Assembly: GCF_001894925.1 (NCBI RefSeq)
Contig: NZ_BCXD01000028.1
Span: 1-54,385 of the forward strand
Source: Rhodococcus rhodnii NBRC 100604
GTDB lineage: Bacteria > Actinomycetota > Actinomycetes > Mycobacteriales > Mycobacteriaceae
Length of the DNA: 54,385 nucleotides
Direction of reading: 5' to 3'
Every line of letters starts with the position of its first letter. The first letter of the stretch is position 1. Made by a program: the position numbers and the translations under genes. This document shows, one piece after another, positions 39,537 through 49,737 of this stretch. Under the pieces are notes generated by a model. That model did no database searches. It was not told the origin of the DNA and saw only the letters and a program-made list of their open reading frames with translations.

Positions 39537-40142
39537 ATGATGCGAGGGTCGGCCGGGCGCCGCGAGGGTGGCGGCTCAGGCTCGGGAACTGCTGGTTCGG
39601 GCGGCGCACGCTCTCGCGGTGCAGCGGCCGGCGACGGGGGCACCGAGGCGCAGGCGAAGGACTATTGCCTGCGCCTGCTCGCCGATCGGGCTCGCAGTCG
39701 AGCAGAACTCGCCGGCAAACTCGACGGCCGGGGATTCGCGCCGGAGACCGCGCGAGCGGCCCTCGACCGGCTGACCGAGCTCGGTCTCGTCGACGACACC
39801 GCCTTCGCTCAGCAGTGGGTGCAGTCGCGACACACTCATTCGGGTCGGGGAAAACGGGCTCTCGCAGTCGAACTCCGGCGCAAGGGTATCGACGACGACA
39901 TCGCCGCGGACGCTCTCGACGCCATCGAGCCCGAGGACGAACGCGCGCGGGCCACCGATCTCGTCACCCACAAGCTGCGCTCCACGCGGATCCGCGACGA
40001 CGCCGAGCGGGAGAAGGTGCGGCGCAGGCTCGTCGGCATGCTCGCGCGCCGCGGGTTCCCGTCGTCGATGGCCTACGCTGTCGTCGCCGAGCACCTCCCT
40101 GGAGTCGAGGAGGAGTTCGCAGGGGATCTCGACGGCGAGTGA
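39537..40142 (+). CDS. recX: Regulatory protein RecX
   Basis: RecX inhibits RecA filament growth and ATP hydrolysis. The 201-residue protein has a Gly/Ser/Arg-rich N-terminal extension of about 38 residues, then three RecX helical repeats (AKDYCLRLLADRARSRAEL, TELGLVDDTAFAQQWVQSR and LARRGFPSSMAYAVV). It starts four bases after the recA stop and is likely coupled to it. ATG 39540 is an alternative start. Confidence 0.93.
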   Translation: MMRGSAGRREGGGSGSGTAGSGGARSRGAAAGDGGTEAQAKDYCLRLLADRARSRAELAGKLDGRGFAPETARAALDRLTELGLVDDTAFAQQWVQSRHTHSGRGKRALAVELRRKGIDDDIAADALDAIEPEDERARATDLVTHKLRSTRIRDDAEREKVRRRLVGMLARRGFPSSMAYAVVAEHLPGVEEEFAGDLDGE

Positions 40143-40175
40143 ACTTCGGCGGCGAGCGAGTAGGGACCGGCCGGT

Positions 40176-40730
40176 TCAGCCGAGCGGATTCGCTGCGTCA
40201 CCGACGACGAGATCGGCCCACTCCCACGGCCTCTCGTCGCCGTAGAGCACCGACTCGTCGTGTGCCCACCGCTGTACGTGTTCCCGGTGGGCCGGCCAGT
40301 CGGCACGGGCGCGCAGCCGCCGCACTCGCTCCTCGGCGGGAACCGACAGCCACACGACGTACGAGTACAGCTCGCGCCAGGCACGGCGTGCGCTTCCGCA
40401 TCCTTCGACGAGGATCGTCCCGTGCGGCGGCAGCTTGTGCCACTCCGCGAACTCACCGCGCTCCCAGTCGAATCGACGCCACCGGGCGGGCCGCCCGGCG
40501 TCCAGCGGGGCGAGGATCGCGTCGTGTAGCCGGGCGCCCGACGCGATGAGGTCGTCCCATCCCGCATACAGATCGTCCATGTGGACGACGGCCGCGTCGA
40601 GCAGCGGCGCGAGATCGTGCGCCAGCCGGGTCTTCCCGCTTCCGGAACGACCGTCGATCGCGACGACACGCGCACCGGCGCGGCCGTGAGGCCGGGCGCC
40701 GATGCGCGTAGCGAGTGCCCTGACGTCCAC
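40176..40730 (-). CDS. Uridine-kinase-like P-loop NTPase
   Basis: The 184-residue protein has a Walker A motif DGRSGSGKTRLA and the AAVVHMDDLYAGWDDL segment that resembles the substrate-binding DD of uridine/phosphoribulokinase-type enzymes. It also has TILVEGCGSARRAW as a Walker-B-like strand. It is probably an ATP-dependent kinase of a small substrate, but the substrate is unknown. It converges with recX and is followed on the same strand by gluD. Confidence 0.78.
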   Translation of the reverse strand: MDVRALATRIGARPHGRAGARVVAIDGRSGSGKTRLAHDLAPLLDAAVVHMDDLYAGWDDLIASGARLHDAILAPLDAGRPARWRRFDWERGEFAEWHKLPPHGTILVEGCGSARRAWRELYSYVVWLSVPAEERVRRLRARADWPAHREHVQRWAHDESVLYGDERPWEWADLVVGDAANPLG

Positions 40731-40749
40731 CGTCGAGACTTCGGGCGGG

Positions 40750-41637
40750 TCAGGTGCGCCGGTCGGTGAGATCCATGCCGGGCACCGCGACGTCGGTGGG
40801 GGCCTGAGTCGGGGCGGCGCCGCGTCCGCGGGTGCGCAGCCGCTTCTCGACCCACGTCGCGAGTGCGGTGAGCGCGCTGTTGAGCGCGATCATGATCGCG
40901 GCGACGACGAGCAGGGCCGGGAGGTAGTTGCCGTAGAAGGCGCCGACCTGCTGGCCGGAGCGGACGACCTCGACGTAGCCGATGATGTAGCCGAGCGCGG
41001 AGTCCTTCAGCGCGACGACCATCTGGGAGATGATCGCGGGGAGCATCGCCGTGACGGCCTGCGGCAACAGGATCGTCGCCATGACCTGGCTCTTGCGCAT
41101 GCCGAGTGCGTAGGCGGCCTCGGACTGTCCCTTCGGGAGCGACTTGATGCCGGCACGGACGATCTCGGCGATGACCGAGCCGTTGTAGAGCGTCAGGCCG
41201 GTGACGACCGCCGCGAGTGCCAGGTAGCGAGACTGGAAAACCTGGTACTCGGCGAAGACCTGATACGTGAAGATCATGAGGATCAGGACGGGGATCGCGC
41301 GGAAGAGTTCGACGACGGCGCCGCAGAACCACCGGATCGCGGCGTGATCGGAGAGCCGGCCGATCCCGAACACGAAGCCGAGGATCAGGGCGAAGACGAT
41401 CGAGAGCGCGGCGGCGACGATCGTTCCCTGGATACCGGGAATCAGGTACGTCGACCACGTGCTCGACTCGAGGAACGGCTCCCACTTGTCCGCAGTGAGC
41501 TGGCCCTTGTCGTCGAGGGCCGTGTAGACGAGGAAGCCGACGGCGACGAGCAGCAGCGCTGCCACACCCGAGGCGGCCCGGTAGACCGCGCGCGCCTTGG
41601 GGCCCGGCGCGTCGTACAGAACGGTCGCTGAACTCAT
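40750..41637 (-). CDS. gluD: Glutamate-type ABC transporter permease GluD
   Basis: The 295-residue permease has a His/Glu/Gln-type polar amino acid permease fold with about five or six helices. The EAA loop is seen in [29 protein letters not shown]. It has an N-terminal extension with one extra helix, as in C. glutamicum GluD. Its ATG overlaps the gluC stop by four bases. With GluABC it imports glutamate or a related amino acid. Confidence 0.9.
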   Translation of the reverse strand: MSSATVLYDAPGPKARAVYRAASGVAALLLVAVGFLVYTALDDKGQLTADKWEPFLESSTWSTYLIPGIQGTIVAAALSIVFALILGFVFGIGRLSDHAAIRWFCGAVVELFRAIPVLILMIFTYQVFAEYQVFQSRYLALAAVVTGLTLYNGSVIAEIVRAGIKSLPKGQSEAAYALGMRKSQVMATILLPQAVTAMLPAIISQMVVALKDSALGYIIGYVEVVRSGQQVGAFYGNYLPALLVVAAIMIALNSALTALATWVEKRLRTRGRGAAPTQAPTDVAVPGMDLTDRRT

Positions 41638-42314
41638 CGGGCAACCTCGAATCGCTTGCTCAGGTAGCCGAAGAGCAGGCCCATCGGCAGGGTCAGGATC
41701 ACGAAGCCGAGGGCGAAGATGCCACCGACGACGAAGATCGCGGCTTCGTTCTCGATCATCGTCTTCATGAGGAACGACGCCTCGGCGACGCCGATGACCG
41801 ACGCGATCGTCGTGTTCTTCGTCAGTGCGATGAGCACGCTGCCGAGCGGTGCGAGAACCGCGCGGAAGGCCTGCGGCAGAACCACGAGGCGGAGGTTCTG
41901 CGAGAACGTCAGGCCGAGCGACCGCCCCGCCTCGGACTGGCCGACGTTGACCGTGTTGATGCCCGACCGCAGCGACTCGCACACGAATGCCGCGGTGTAC
42001 ACCGCGAGGCCGAGGACCGCGAGCCGGAAGTTGTTGTCGGCCAGGAAGGTCGGCGACGTCTCCTGCGCGAGGGCGACACCCATCGTCTGGTACAGCCCGA
42101 ACGAGCAGAAGATGATGATCAGGGTGAGGGGGGTGTTACGGAAGATCGTGACGTACGTCGCCGCGATCGCACGCGCGACCGGCACCGGCGAGACCCGCAT
42201 CGCTGCGAGCACCGTTCCGATCACGAGCGCACCGAGCGCGGACAGCGCCGTCAGTTTGATCGTCATCCAGAAGACGTCGATCAGCTGATCGCCGTATTTG
42301 TCGAGTAGGTTCAC
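41634..42314 (-). CDS. gluC: Glutamate-type ABC transporter permease GluC
   Basis: The 226-residue permease has five hydrophobic helices and the coupling loop [20 protein letters not shown]. The GTG start ([20 protein letters not shown]) matches the family. It stands after a long stem-loop that separates it from gluB and overlaps gluD. Confidence 0.9.
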   Translation of the reverse strand: MNLLDKYGDQLIDVFWMTIKLTALSALGALVIGTVLAAMRVSPVPVARAIAATYVTIFRNTPLTLIIIFCSFGLYQTMGVALAQETSPTFLADNNFRLAVLGLAVYTAAFVCESLRSGINTVNVGQSEAGRSLGLTFSQNLRLVVLPQAFRAVLAPLGSVLIALTKNTTIASVIGVAEASFLMKTMIENEAAIFVVGGIFALGFVILTLPMGLLFGYLSKRFEVAR

Positions 42315-42347
42315 GAACCCTCTCCTGATCAGGGTGGGGCGGGACGA

Positions 42348-42391
42348 TTCCGCCGATCACGTTCCGTTCGTGGCGGAGGTGATCGGCGGAA
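42348..42391. terminator. Intercistronic stem-loop between gluB and gluC
   Basis: Perfect 13-bp arms ttccgccgatcac (42348-42360) and gtgatcggcggaa (42379-42391) lie in the gap between the binding-protein gene and the permease gene. Such stems commonly stabilise the upstream mRNA or reduce read-through so that the binding protein exceeds the permease. Confidence 0.75.
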
Positions 42392-42405
42392 CCGTGGGGG
42401 AATCG

Positions 42406-43239
42406 TCAGTAGCGGTCGACCGTGGGCGGAGTCGGCAGTGCGTAGCCCGACGCGCCGACGGTCTCCTCGAAGGCGGCCTCCCACGAGCCGTCGGAGATCA
42501 TCTCGTCGATGGCGTCGTTGATGGTGCCGCGGGTCTCGTCGTCACCCTTCGCGAGGCCGATGCCGTAGCGCTCCTCGGTGAAGGGCTCGCCGACGACCTT
42601 GAGCTCGCCGGGGTACTGCGCGGCGTAGCCGGCGAGGATGATGTCGTCGGTGGTGACGGCATCGACCGAGCCGTTGCGGAGCGCCTCGACGCAGGCCGAG
42701 TAGGTGTCGTACGGCTGAAGCTGCACGTCGCCGGCGTAGTTGTCGAGGATGTTCTGGGCGGGAGTCGAGCCCGTCACCGAGCACAGCCGCTTGCCGCCGC
42801 TGAGCGACTCGGGGCCGGTGATGTCCGTGTTGTCCTCACGAACGAGCAGCGACTGTCCGGCCACGAAGTACGGGCCCGCGAAGTCGACCTTCTCCTTGCG
42901 GGCGTCGGTGATCGAGTACGTCGCGACGACGTAGTCGACCTCGCCGTTCTGGATCAGCGTCTCGCGCTGCGCGGAAGGTGCTTCCTTCCACTCGATGTTC
43001 TCCGGTGCGACGCCGAGCTTGTCGGCGACGTACTTCGCGACCTCGACGTCGAAACCGGTGAAACTGCCGTCCGGGGTGCGCAGGCCGAGGCCCGGCTGGT
43101 CGAACTTGATGCCGACGGTGAGGTTGCCCTCCGCAGCGCTCTGTGTGGCGCTGCGCTCCTCGTCGCCACCACACGCCGTGGCGACGGCGGCCAGGGCGAG
43201 CGCGGCGACGGCCGTCCGGACCGTTCGTGTGATCCTCAT
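42406..43239 (-). CDS. gluB: Glutamate-type ABC transporter lipoprotein GluB
   Basis: The 277-residue protein is an exported solute-binding lipoprotein. Its signal peptide ends in the lipobox VATAC with Cys23 as the lipidation site. The family-3 binding fold is visible (FDQPGLGLRTPDGSFTGFDVEVAKYVA and VDYVVATYSITDARK). It captures glutamate or a related amino acid for GluCD. Two small hairpins lie in the gap to gluA (43269-43287 and 43316-43332). Confidence 0.93.
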   Translation of the reverse strand: MRITRTVRTAVAALALAAVATACGGDEERSATQSAAEGNLTVGIKFDQPGLGLRTPDGSFTGFDVEVAKYVADKLGVAPENIEWKEAPSAQRETLIQNGEVDYVVATYSITDARKEKVDFAGPYFVAGQSLLVREDNTDITGPESLSGGKRLCSVTGSTPAQNILDNYAGDVQLQPYDTYSACVEALRNGSVDAVTTDDIILAGYAAQYPGELKVVGEPFTEERYGIGLAKGDDETRGTINDAIDEMISDGSWEAAFEETVGASGYALPTPPTVDRY

Positions 43240-43339
43240 CGAGTTCCCTTCGTTGTGGAATGGATAATCCGAACGCTGCCGGTTCGGTTGTCGCCGCGCC
43301 GGAACAGCAGAAGCGCGAAGTCGGTGACTTCGGCTGGTG

Positions 43340-44119
43340 TCAGTGGCTGAGGATCTTGCCGAGGAAGTCCTTGGCGCGGTCCGACTTCGGGCTCGTGAAG
43401 AACGACTCCGGGTCGGTGTCCTCGACGATCTCGCCGTCCGCCATGAACAGGACGCGGTCGCCCGCGCGGCGCGCGAAGCCCATCTCGTGGGTGACGACGA
43501 GCATCGTCATGCCCTCCTTCGCGAGGGCAGTCATGACGTCGAGGACCTCGTTGACCATCTCGGGGTCGAGCGCCGAGGTGGGCTCGTCGAACAGCATGAC
43601 CTTGGGGTCCATCGCGAGGGCGCGTGCGATGGCGACACGCTGCTGCTGTCCGCCGGAGAGCTGCGCGGGGTACTTCTCGGCCTGGTTCGCGATGCCGACG
43701 CGGTCGAGCAGTTCGAGTGCTCGCTTCTTGGCCTCGTCCTTGCCCTTCTTGCGGACCTTGAGCGGGCCGAGCATGACGTTCTCGAGGATCGTCTTGTGCG
43801 CGAACAGATTGAACTGCTGGAACACCATGCCGACGTCGGCGCGCAGCTGCGCGAGCGCGCGACCCTCCTCGGGGAGCGTCTTGCCGTCGATCGCGATCGA
43901 ACCCGAGTCGATCGGTTCGAGCCGGTTGATGGTGCGGCACAGCGTCGACTTGCCCGACCCCGACGGTCCGAGCACGATGACGACCTGCCCGGCTGGGACG
44001 TCGAGCTGGATGTGCTTGAGCACGTGCAGATCACCGAACGTCTTCTCGACGTCGTGCATCGAGATCATCGGTGTGGCGTCACCCGCTGCGGGGACGACGG
44101 AGTCGTCGGCGTTCGTCAT
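43340..44119 (-). CDS. gluA: Glutamate-type ABC transporter ATPase GluA
   Basis: The 259-residue ATPase has Walker [11 protein letters not shown], signature [16 protein letters not shown] and Walker [15 protein letters not shown], and is very close to C. glutamicum GluA. The ATG at 44119 is used because TAAGGT lies eight bases upstream; a start at 44068 (MISMHDV) would match the shorter C. glutamicum protein but has no ribosome site. Confidence 0.92.
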   Translation of the reverse strand: MTNADDSVVPAAGDATPMISMHDVEKTFGDLHVLKHIQLDVPAGQVVIVLGPSGSGKSTLCRTINRLEPIDSGSIAIDGKTLPEEGRALAQLRADVGMVFQQFNLFAHKTILENVMLGPLKVRKKGKDEAKKRALELLDRVGIANQAEKYPAQLSGGQQQRVAIARALAMDPKVMLFDEPTSALDPEMVNEVLDVMTALAKEGMTMLVVTHEMGFARRAGDRVLFMADGEIVEDTDPESFFTSPKSDRAKDFLGKILSH

Positions 44120-44127
44120 AATCGCAA

Positions 44128-44133
44128 ACCTTA
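44128..44133 (-). promoter_or_regulatory. -10 element of gluABCD
   Basis: On the minus strand TAAGGT ends eight bases before the gluA ATG, predicting a leaderless or one-base-leader operon mRNA. No recognisable AmtR box is visible in the 210-base gap to miaB. Confidence 0.45.
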
Positions 44134-44316
44134 GGTGTAGACGGCGGAGTTCGCGCGAAGGATCGTGTCGGGTCGCTGCGAGCATTGGCACAGTACCGTC
44201 GAAGTGCTCGGGCGTGGTAACCCGATCCGGACAGTTCGGGCCCGAACGCACCGGGAATGCCCGTGGCTCCGGAGCCGTGAGTGCCGGGTGATTGGGTTCG
44301 CGCCACGCCCCGGCCG

Positions 44317-44322
44317 TACCCT
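44317..44322 (+). promoter_or_regulatory. -10 element of miaB, leaderless
   Basis: TACCCT is followed by seven bases and GTG 44330. Confidence 0.55.
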
Positions 44323-44329
44323 GGAACGC

Positions 44330-45856
44330 GTGGATTCGAACGGTTCCGGCACGACGGACGCGCAGCGGACGTACGAGGTACGCACGTACGGATGCCAGAT
44401 GAACGTGCACGACTCGGAACGGCTCGGCGGCCTGCTCGAGGATGCGGGCTATCGGCGGGCCGACCAGGGCGACTCGCCCGATCTGGTCGTCTTCAACACG
44501 TGCGCGGTCCGCGAGAACGCCGACAACAAGCTGTACGGCAATCTCAGTCATCTCGCGCCCGTGAAGGAAGCGAACCCCGGCATGCAGATCGCGGTCGGCG
44601 GGTGCCTCGCGCAGAAGGATCGCGACACCGTCGTCTCGCGTGCCCCCTACGTCGATGTGGTCTTCGGCACGCACAATCTCGGGTCGCTGCCCGCGCTGCT
44701 CGATCGCGCGCGGCACAACCGCCGTGCCGAGGTCGAGATCCTCGACGCGCTCGAGGCGTTCCCGTCGACGCTGCCGGCCAAGCGCGATTCGCCGTACTCG
44801 GGCTGGGTGTCGATCTCGGTGGGATGCAACAACACGTGCACCTTCTGCATCGTTCCGTCGCTGCGCGGCAAGGAGGTCGACCGCAGGCCGGGCGACATTC
44901 TCGCCGAGGTGCAGGCCCTCGTGAACGAGGGCGTCGCCGAGGTCACGCTGCTCGGCCAGAACGTCAACGCCTACGGGGTGTCGTTCGCCGATCCCGATGC
45001 CCCCCGTGATCGCGGCGCCTTCGCGAAGCTGTTGCGCGCGTGCGGAGAGATCGACGGGCTCGAGCGGGTCCGGTTCACCTCGCCGCACCCCGCCGAGTTC
45101 ACCGACGACGTCATCGATGCGATGGCGCAGACCCCGAACGTGTGCCCGCAGCTGCACATGCCCCTGCAGTCCGGATCGGACCGCGTCCTCAAGGCGATGC
45201 GCAGGTCGTACCGGACGTCGAAGTTCCTCGGGATCCTCGACAAGGTGCGTGCCGCGATGCCGCACGCCGCGATCACGACCGACATCATCGTCGGGTTCCC
45301 GGGGGAGACCGAGGAGGACTTCCAGGGAACTCTCGACGTCGTCCGCCGGGCGCGGTTCTCGGGAGCGTTCACCTTCCAGTACTCGAAGCGGCCGGGAACG
45401 CCCGCCGCCGACATGGCCGATCAGCTCCCCAAGCACGTCGTGCAGGACCGCTACGAGCGGCTGATCGCGCTGCAGGAGGCCATCGGCCTCGAGGAGAATC
45501 GGAAGATCGTCGGACGCGAGGTGGAACTGCTCGTGACCGACGGCGACGGCCGCAAGAACGCCGCGACCGCGCGGATGAGCGGACGCGCCCGCGACGGCCG
45601 CCTCGTGCACTTCCGTCCGGAGGGAACGCTCGACGGCGCGATCCGTCCCGGCGATCTGGTGACCGTGACGGTCACCGGCGCGGCCCCCCACCACCTCGTC
45701 GCCGACGGCGACGTCCACGGTCACCGGCGCACCCGTGCCGGGGACTCCTTCGAATCCGGCGTCACCCCGAAGACCCCGCCCATCGGCGTCGGGCTCGGAA
45801 TACCTGCGGTGGGGGCGCCCGCACCCGAACCAGCACAGATGGGATGCAGCGCATGA
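44330..45856 (+). CDS. miaB: tRNA-2-methylthio-N6-isopentenyladenosine synthase MiaB
   Basis: MiaB is a radical-SAM methylthiotransferase that adds a methylthio group to i6A37 of tRNA, the product of MiaA encoded 4 kb downstream. The 508-residue protein has N-terminal cluster cysteines in [15 protein letters not shown] and VGGCLAQ, the radical-SAM triad CNNTCTFC (Cys166, 170, 173) and a TRAM domain before a Pro-rich tail. The GTG at 44330 is chosen from its leaderless promoter. Confidence 0.96.
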   Translation: MDSNGSGTTDAQRTYEVRTYGCQMNVHDSERLGGLLEDAGYRRADQGDSPDLVVFNTCAVRENADNKLYGNLSHLAPVKEANPGMQIAVGGCLAQKDRDTVVSRAPYVDVVFGTHNLGSLPALLDRARHNRRAEVEILDALEAFPSTLPAKRDSPYSGWVSISVGCNNTCTFCIVPSLRGKEVDRRPGDILAEVQALVNEGVAEVTLLGQNVNAYGVSFADPDAPRDRGAFAKLLRACGEIDGLERVRFTSPHPAEFTDDVIDAMAQTPNVCPQLHMPLQSGSDRVLKAMRRSYRTSKFLGILDKVRAAMPHAAITTDIIVGFPGETEEDFQGTLDVVRRARFSGAFTFQYSKRPGTPAADMADQLPKHVVQDRYERLIALQEAIGLEENRKIVGREVELLVTDGDGRKNAATARMSGRARDGRLVHFRPEGTLDGAIRPGDLVTVTVTGAAPHHLVADGDVHGHRRTRAGDSFESGVTPKTPPIGVGLGIPAVGAPAPEPAQMGCSA

Positions 45857-46443
45857 GCGACTCCGGCGACATGAGCGAACGCGAGACGTTCGCCCGCTAC
45901 CGGGAGGAGGCCGACGCGACCGAGAAGAAGGTGGCGAGCGAGATCGATCCCGGCGCACGGGCTCTCGTCGTCGCCGTCGGCACCGTCGTGCTGCTGGTGT
46001 CGCTCGCGCTCCCGCACACCGGATCGGCGAGCGGATTCGACGTCCTCACGTTCGGCGAGCGCGCCGACGCCGAGGCGATCCGGGTGCCCTCGGTGCTGTT
46101 CGTGTGGTTCGCGCTCGTGTTCGGTGTCGTCGCGTCGATGCTCGCGCTCGTGACGCGCCGGTGGTTCGTCGCGTGGATCGCGGCGGCGGGCAGCGCGGTG
46201 TCGATGGTCTTCGGCATGTTCGCGATCTGGACCCGGCAGACCGCCCCCGACGTGACCGAGGCCGGTCCGGGCCTCGGGCTCGTTCTCGGATGGCTCACGA
46301 TCATCGTGCTGACGTTCCACTGGGTCCGTGTCGTGTGGAGCAAGACCGCACGTCAGCTCGAGGCCGAAGAACGTCGCCGCGCGGCCGCCGCCGAGGCGGA
46401 GGAGCGTGGCGAGGGCGGGCCGGTGCTCGGCCCACCGCTCTGA
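45853..46443 (+). CDS. Conserved four-helix membrane protein (Rv2732c-like)
   Basis: The 196-residue protein has an acidic N-terminus, four transmembrane helices between about residues 38 and 160, and a charged coiled tail ([19 protein letters not shown]). Its ATG overlaps the miaB stop (ATGA). A conserved membrane protein sits at this place in M. tuberculosis (Rv2732c). Function is unknown. Confidence 0.8.
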   Translation: MSDSGDMSERETFARYREEADATEKKVASEIDPGARALVVAVGTVVLLVSLALPHTGSASGFDVLTFGERADAEAIRVPSVLFVWFALVFGVVASMLALVTRRWFVAWIAAAGSAVSMVFGMFAIWTRQTAPDVTEAGPGLGLVLGWLTIIVLTFHWVRVVWSKTARQLEAEERRRAAAAEAEERGEGGPVLGPPL

Positions 46444-46452
46444 CGGACCGGC

Positions 46453-47853
46453 TCAGCCGCCGACGGCGCCTTCGGCGGCCTCGGCCCACTCGCGCCACTG
46501 CGCCGCCTGCTGGAGCGCCCGGTCCGCGTCCTTCTGCCGGCCTGCGGCGAGGGCCTTCTCGGCCTGATCCTCGAGCTGCGCGACCCGCTCGCGGAACTGC
46601 GCGGCGCGTGCGTGCGCTTCGGGATCGCTGCGTCGCCACTCGGCGTCGGACGCGTCCCTGACCTTGTGTTCGACGGCGCGGAGCCGGGACTCGAGGTCGT
46701 GCATCCGCTCGCGGGGAACCTTCCCGATCGCGTCCCACTTCTCCTGCAGTTCGCGCAGTGCCGCACGGGCGCCCGCGAGATCGCGCTCGGGGTCGACGTG
46801 CACCTCGGCGAGCAGCTTCTCCTTCGCCGCCGCGTTGTTCTCGAACTCGGCGTCGCGTTCGGAGTTCGCGGCGTTGCGCGCCGCGAAGAAGACGTCCTGA
46901 GCGCCCTTGAAACGCTTCCAGAGCGCGTCGTCGGAGTCGCGGGGCGCGCGGCCGGCGGCCTTCCACTCGGCGAGCAGTTCACGGAAGGCGGCGGACGTGG
47001 GGCCCCAGTCGGTGGAGTCGACCATCGCCTCGGCTCGCTCGACCAGCTCCTCCTTGCGGGCCTTCGCCGCCGCACGATCGCGGTCGAGTTCCGCGAAGTG
47101 GGCGCCGCGCCGGCGATTGAAGGCCTCACGTGCCTTGGAATAGCGCCGCCACAGCTGATCGTCGAGCTTGCGATCGACGCCGCGGATGGTCTTCCACTCG
47201 TCGAGGATCTCGCGCAGCCGGTCGCCCGCGGCCTTCCACTGCGTCGAATCCGCGGCGATCGCCTCGGCCTCGTCCGCGAGTGCGGCCTTGCGATCGGCGC
47301 TCTCCTGCCGCACCGTCTCGCGTTCGGCCTTCGCGGTCTCGGCGGCGACCTCCGAGTCGGCGGCGATGACACGCAGTCGCGCCTCGAGCGTCTCGACGTC
47401 GCCGACGACGGCGGCGTCCGGCAACGTCTCGATCAGGGTCAGTGCGGCTGCACGCGTCTTGCGCGGGTCGCCGCTGTGCGCGGACAGCCTCGCCTCGAGG
47501 AGGGCGACCTCCGTCGTGAGATCGTCGAATCGCCGTCCGAAGTGCGCGAGGCCCTCGGCGGCGTCGCCCGCCTGCCACGACCCGACGACGCGTTCGCCTG
47601 CCGTCGTGCGCAGCCACACGGTGCCGTCGTCGTCGACGCGGCCCCACTTCGCGGGATCGCTCGCGGGCAGGACCGGTGCGTGGGGCTCGGTCGCGGCGGC
47701 GGTGTGGGGACCAGGGCGCGGCACAGGACCGGGCTTGGGGGAGGGACCGGGCTTGGGGGACGAGCCGGGCTTCGGTGCGGAACCGGGCCCCGGCGTGGGA
47801 CCGGGGTGCGTTGCGGGGTCGCGAACGCTCCCCGTGTCGTGGTTCTCGGTCAT
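46453..47853 (-). CDS. DUF349 repeat protein (Rv2731-like)
   Basis: The 466-residue protein has an N-terminal Pro/Lys/Gly repeat (about residues 18-50), then a mostly helical body with several DUF349 units. Each has a tryptophan and an [17 protein letters not shown] or [17 protein letters not shown] motif ([22 protein letters not shown] and a degenerate third). The function of DUF349 proteins is not settled. A ribosome site agaggtgg precedes the ATG. It converges with the Rv2732c-like gene. Confidence 0.85.
   Translation of the reverse strand: MTENHDTGSVRDPATHPGPTPGPGSAPKPGSSPKPGPSPKPGPVPRPGPHTAAATEPHAPVLPASDPAKWGRVDDDGTVWLRTTAGERVVGSWQAGDAAEGLAHFGRRFDDLTTEVALLEARLSAHSGDPRKTRAAALTLIETLPDAAVVGDVETLEARLRVIAADSEVAAETAKAERETVRQESADRKAALADEAEAIAADSTQWKAAGDRLREILDEWKTIRGVDRKLDDQLWRRYSKAREAFNRRRGAHFAELDRDRAAAKARKEELVERAEAMVDSTDWGPTSAAFRELLAEWKAAGRAPRDSDDALWKRFKGAQDVFFAARNAANSERDAEFENNAAAKEKLLAEVHVDPERDLAGARAALRELQEKWDAIGKVPRERMHDLESRLRAVEHKVRDASDAEWRRSDPEAHARAAQFRERVAQLEDQAEKALAAGRQKDADRALQQAAQWREWAEAAEGAVGG
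47726..47797. repeat. 18-bp degenerate tandem repeat in DUF349 gene
   Basis: Four 18-bp units (47726, 47744, 47762, 47780), the first two differing only in the last base, encode a PKPGPS-type hexapeptide on the minus strand. Confidence 0.8.
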
Positions 47854-47918
47854 CGGTCGTCCACCTCTCTGCCGCGCGTCACGGCTGCCTGCGCACGTCC
47901 GGGCCCCGTGCCGCGGCC

Positions 47919-47960
47919 GGGTGCCTGTGTCGGATTCCCCGGGTGCTCGTGTCGGATTCC
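47919..47960. repeat. Two 20-bp direct repeats in intergenic region
   Basis: gggtgcctgtgtcggattcc (47919-47938) and gggtgctcgtgtcggattcc (47941-47960) differ at two adjacent positions and are two bases apart. They lie in the 207-base divergent gap between the DUF349 gene and the dioxygenase-like gene, which otherwise shows only the promoter at 48048. Confidence 0.85.
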
Positions 47961-48047
47961 ATTGAACCCGGTATCGGGCCGACGCGGCTATCGAATCACG
48001 TGGATCGGGACTCGCGGTGACGCGCGGGTCGTTTCGGGGGGTTCGGC

Positions 48048-48053
48048 TACCGT
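48048..48053 (+). promoter_or_regulatory. -10 element, leaderless, for dioxygenase-like gene
   Basis: TACCGT is followed by seven bases and GTG 48061. Confidence 0.55.
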
Positions 48054-48060
48054 TGCTTCC

Positions 48061-48774
48061 GTGTTCGCCGCCGCAGGTTTCGTCCCGTCACCACCCGTGC
48101 TCGTCCCCGAACTCGCGGGCGGCGCGGACATCCACGACCTGCGCAAAGCCGTCGAATCCCTCGCCGGCACGCTCGCAGCCGCCGCAGATCGGTGGGTCGT
48201 GGTGGGGGCGGGCGACACGGACGACGTGCGCGAGTTGCGGGGCACGGGGACCTTCGCGGGCTTCGGCGCCGACGTCGCCGTGCATCTCGGCGGGAACGAT
48301 CTCGGCGCGCCGGATCCGCTGATGCCGTTGCCCGGGCTGATCGCCGGGTGGGTGCGCGCCACCTGGACGCCGCACGTGGCGCTCGACGTCCGGCTCGTGC
48401 CGCGGGCCTGGGACCGAGCGCAGGCCACCGAATTCGGCCGCGGCCTGCGTGCCCGGCTCGATCGTGAGCGAGAGGTGAGCGCTGTGCTCGTCGTCGCGGA
48501 CGGCGCCACGACGCTCACGGAGCGTGCCCCCGGCGCGTTCGACCACCGCGGGCCGGAGCTGCAGGCCCGCCTGGACGACGCGCTCGCCGGGGGCGATCCC
48601 TCCGCGCTCGCGGAGGTGCCGGGGGCGCTCGCCCGCGAGGTGGGTGTCTCGGCCGTCGCGGCCTGGTACACCCTCGCCGGGCTGTTCGACGGCGCCCCGC
48701 CCGCCGACGTCGTCGAGCTCTATCGCGCCGCCCCGTTCGGCGTCGGCTATCACGTGGGGGCGTGGCGCGGGTGA
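48061..48774 (+). CDS. Class III extradiol dioxygenase-like protein (Rv2728c type)
   Basis: The 237-residue protein resembles the B subunit fold of class III extradiol dioxygenases and matches the conserved actinobacterial protein upstream of miaA (Rv2728c). It starts [21 protein letters not shown], with PLPGLIAGW and [10 protein letters not shown] as later conserved segments. Typical metal-ligand histidines are not obvious, so enzymatic activity is doubtful. The stop overlaps the miaA start. Confidence 0.75.
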   Translation: MFAAAGFVPSPPVLVPELAGGADIHDLRKAVESLAGTLAAAADRWVVVGAGDTDDVRELRGTGTFAGFGADVAVHLGGNDLGAPDPLMPLPGLIAGWVRATWTPHVALDVRLVPRAWDRAQATEFGRGLRARLDREREVSAVLVVADGATTLTERAPGAFDHRGPELQARLDDALAGGDPSALAEVPGALAREVGVSAVAAWYTLAGLFDGAPPADVVELYRAAPFGVGYHVGAWRG

Positions 48775-49727
48775 GCACGAACGAGGCCCCGCCGCCCCGG
48801 CCCGTCGCGATCGTCGGGCCGACGGCCACCGGAAAGTCGGCGCTCGCACTCGCCCTGGCGGAACACCGGGGCGGCGAGATCGTCAACATCGACGCGATGC
48901 AGCAGTACCGCGGGATGGACATCGGGACGGCCAAGGCGACCGTGCGCGAGCGCCGCGGCATCCCGCACCACCAGCTCGACGTCCTCGACGTCACCGAGAC
49001 CGCGACGGTCGCGCGGTATCAGCGCGCGGCCGCTGCCGACATCGACGACATCCGGGCTCGCGGCCTCGTCCCGATCGTGGTCGGCGGGTCGATGATGTAC
49101 GTCCAGGCGCTCTTCGACTCGTGGGAGCTGCCACCCACCGATCCCGAGGTGCGCGCCCGGTGGGAGCACGTTCTCGACACCGCCGGGGTCGACGCGGTGC
49201 ACGCCGCGCTGCGCGAGCGCGATCCCGAGGCCGCGGCCACGATCCTTCCCACGGACGGGCGCCGGATGGTGCGGGCGCTCGAGGTCGTCGAGATCACGGG
49301 CGCACCGTTCGCGGCGTCGCAACCGCAGCGGGGACGGCCCCGCTGGGACGCGATCCTCGTCGGCATCGACCGCGACACCGACGAGCTCGATCGCCGCATC
49401 GCGCAGCGCACCGAGCGGATGTTCGACGACGGCCTCGTCGCGGAGGTCGCCCACCTCGCCGATCACGGCCTGCGGGAGGGGACGACCGCGCGTCGTGCGA
49501 TCGGCTGCGCGCAGGTGCTCGAGTACTTGGACGGCGACGCCGACCTCGCGTACGCGCGCGAGCGCACCTTCATCGGGACCCGTCGCTACGTCCGGCGGCA
49601 GCGATCGTGGTTCCGCCGCGACGAGCGGATCACGTGGTTCGACGCAGCCGAATCCGACGTCGCCGAGCGCGTCGCGCGGCATGTCGACGACGTCTCGTCA
49701 GGGGAAGGCGACCGCCGCGCCGACTAG
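48771..49727 (+). CDS. miaA: tRNA dimethylallyltransferase
   Basis: MiaA adds a dimethylallyl group to A37 of tRNAs reading UNN codons. The 318-residue protein has the P-loop GPTATGKS (16-23), the [18 protein letters not shown] block and the C-terminal [17 protein letters not shown] 48771 overlaps the previous stop (GTGA); GTG 48762 is an alternative three codons upstream. Confidence 0.95.
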   Translation: MSTNEAPPPRPVAIVGPTATGKSALALALAEHRGGEIVNIDAMQQYRGMDIGTAKATVRERRGIPHHQLDVLDVTETATVARYQRAAAADIDDIRARGLVPIVVGGSMMYVQALFDSWELPPTDPEVRARWEHVLDTAGVDAVHAALRERDPEAAATILPTDGRRMVRALEVVEITGAPFAASQPQRGRPRWDAILVGIDRDTDELDRRIAQRTERMFDDGLVAEVAHLADHGLREGTTARRAIGCAQVLEYLDGDADLAYARERTFIGTRRYVRRQRSWFRRDERITWFDAAESDVAERVARHVDDVSSGEGDRRAD

Positions 49728-49730
49728 ACT
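49725..49730 (+). promoter_or_regulatory. -10 element of dapF, leaderless
   Basis: TAGACT overlaps the miaA stop codon and ends seven bases before the dapF ATG. Confidence 0.6.
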
Positions 49731-49737
49731 GCCGGGC

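Noticed and set aside
39537-40142. Distinct promoter for recX
   Set aside because: It begins four bases after recA stops and shows no separate -10; co-transcription explains it.
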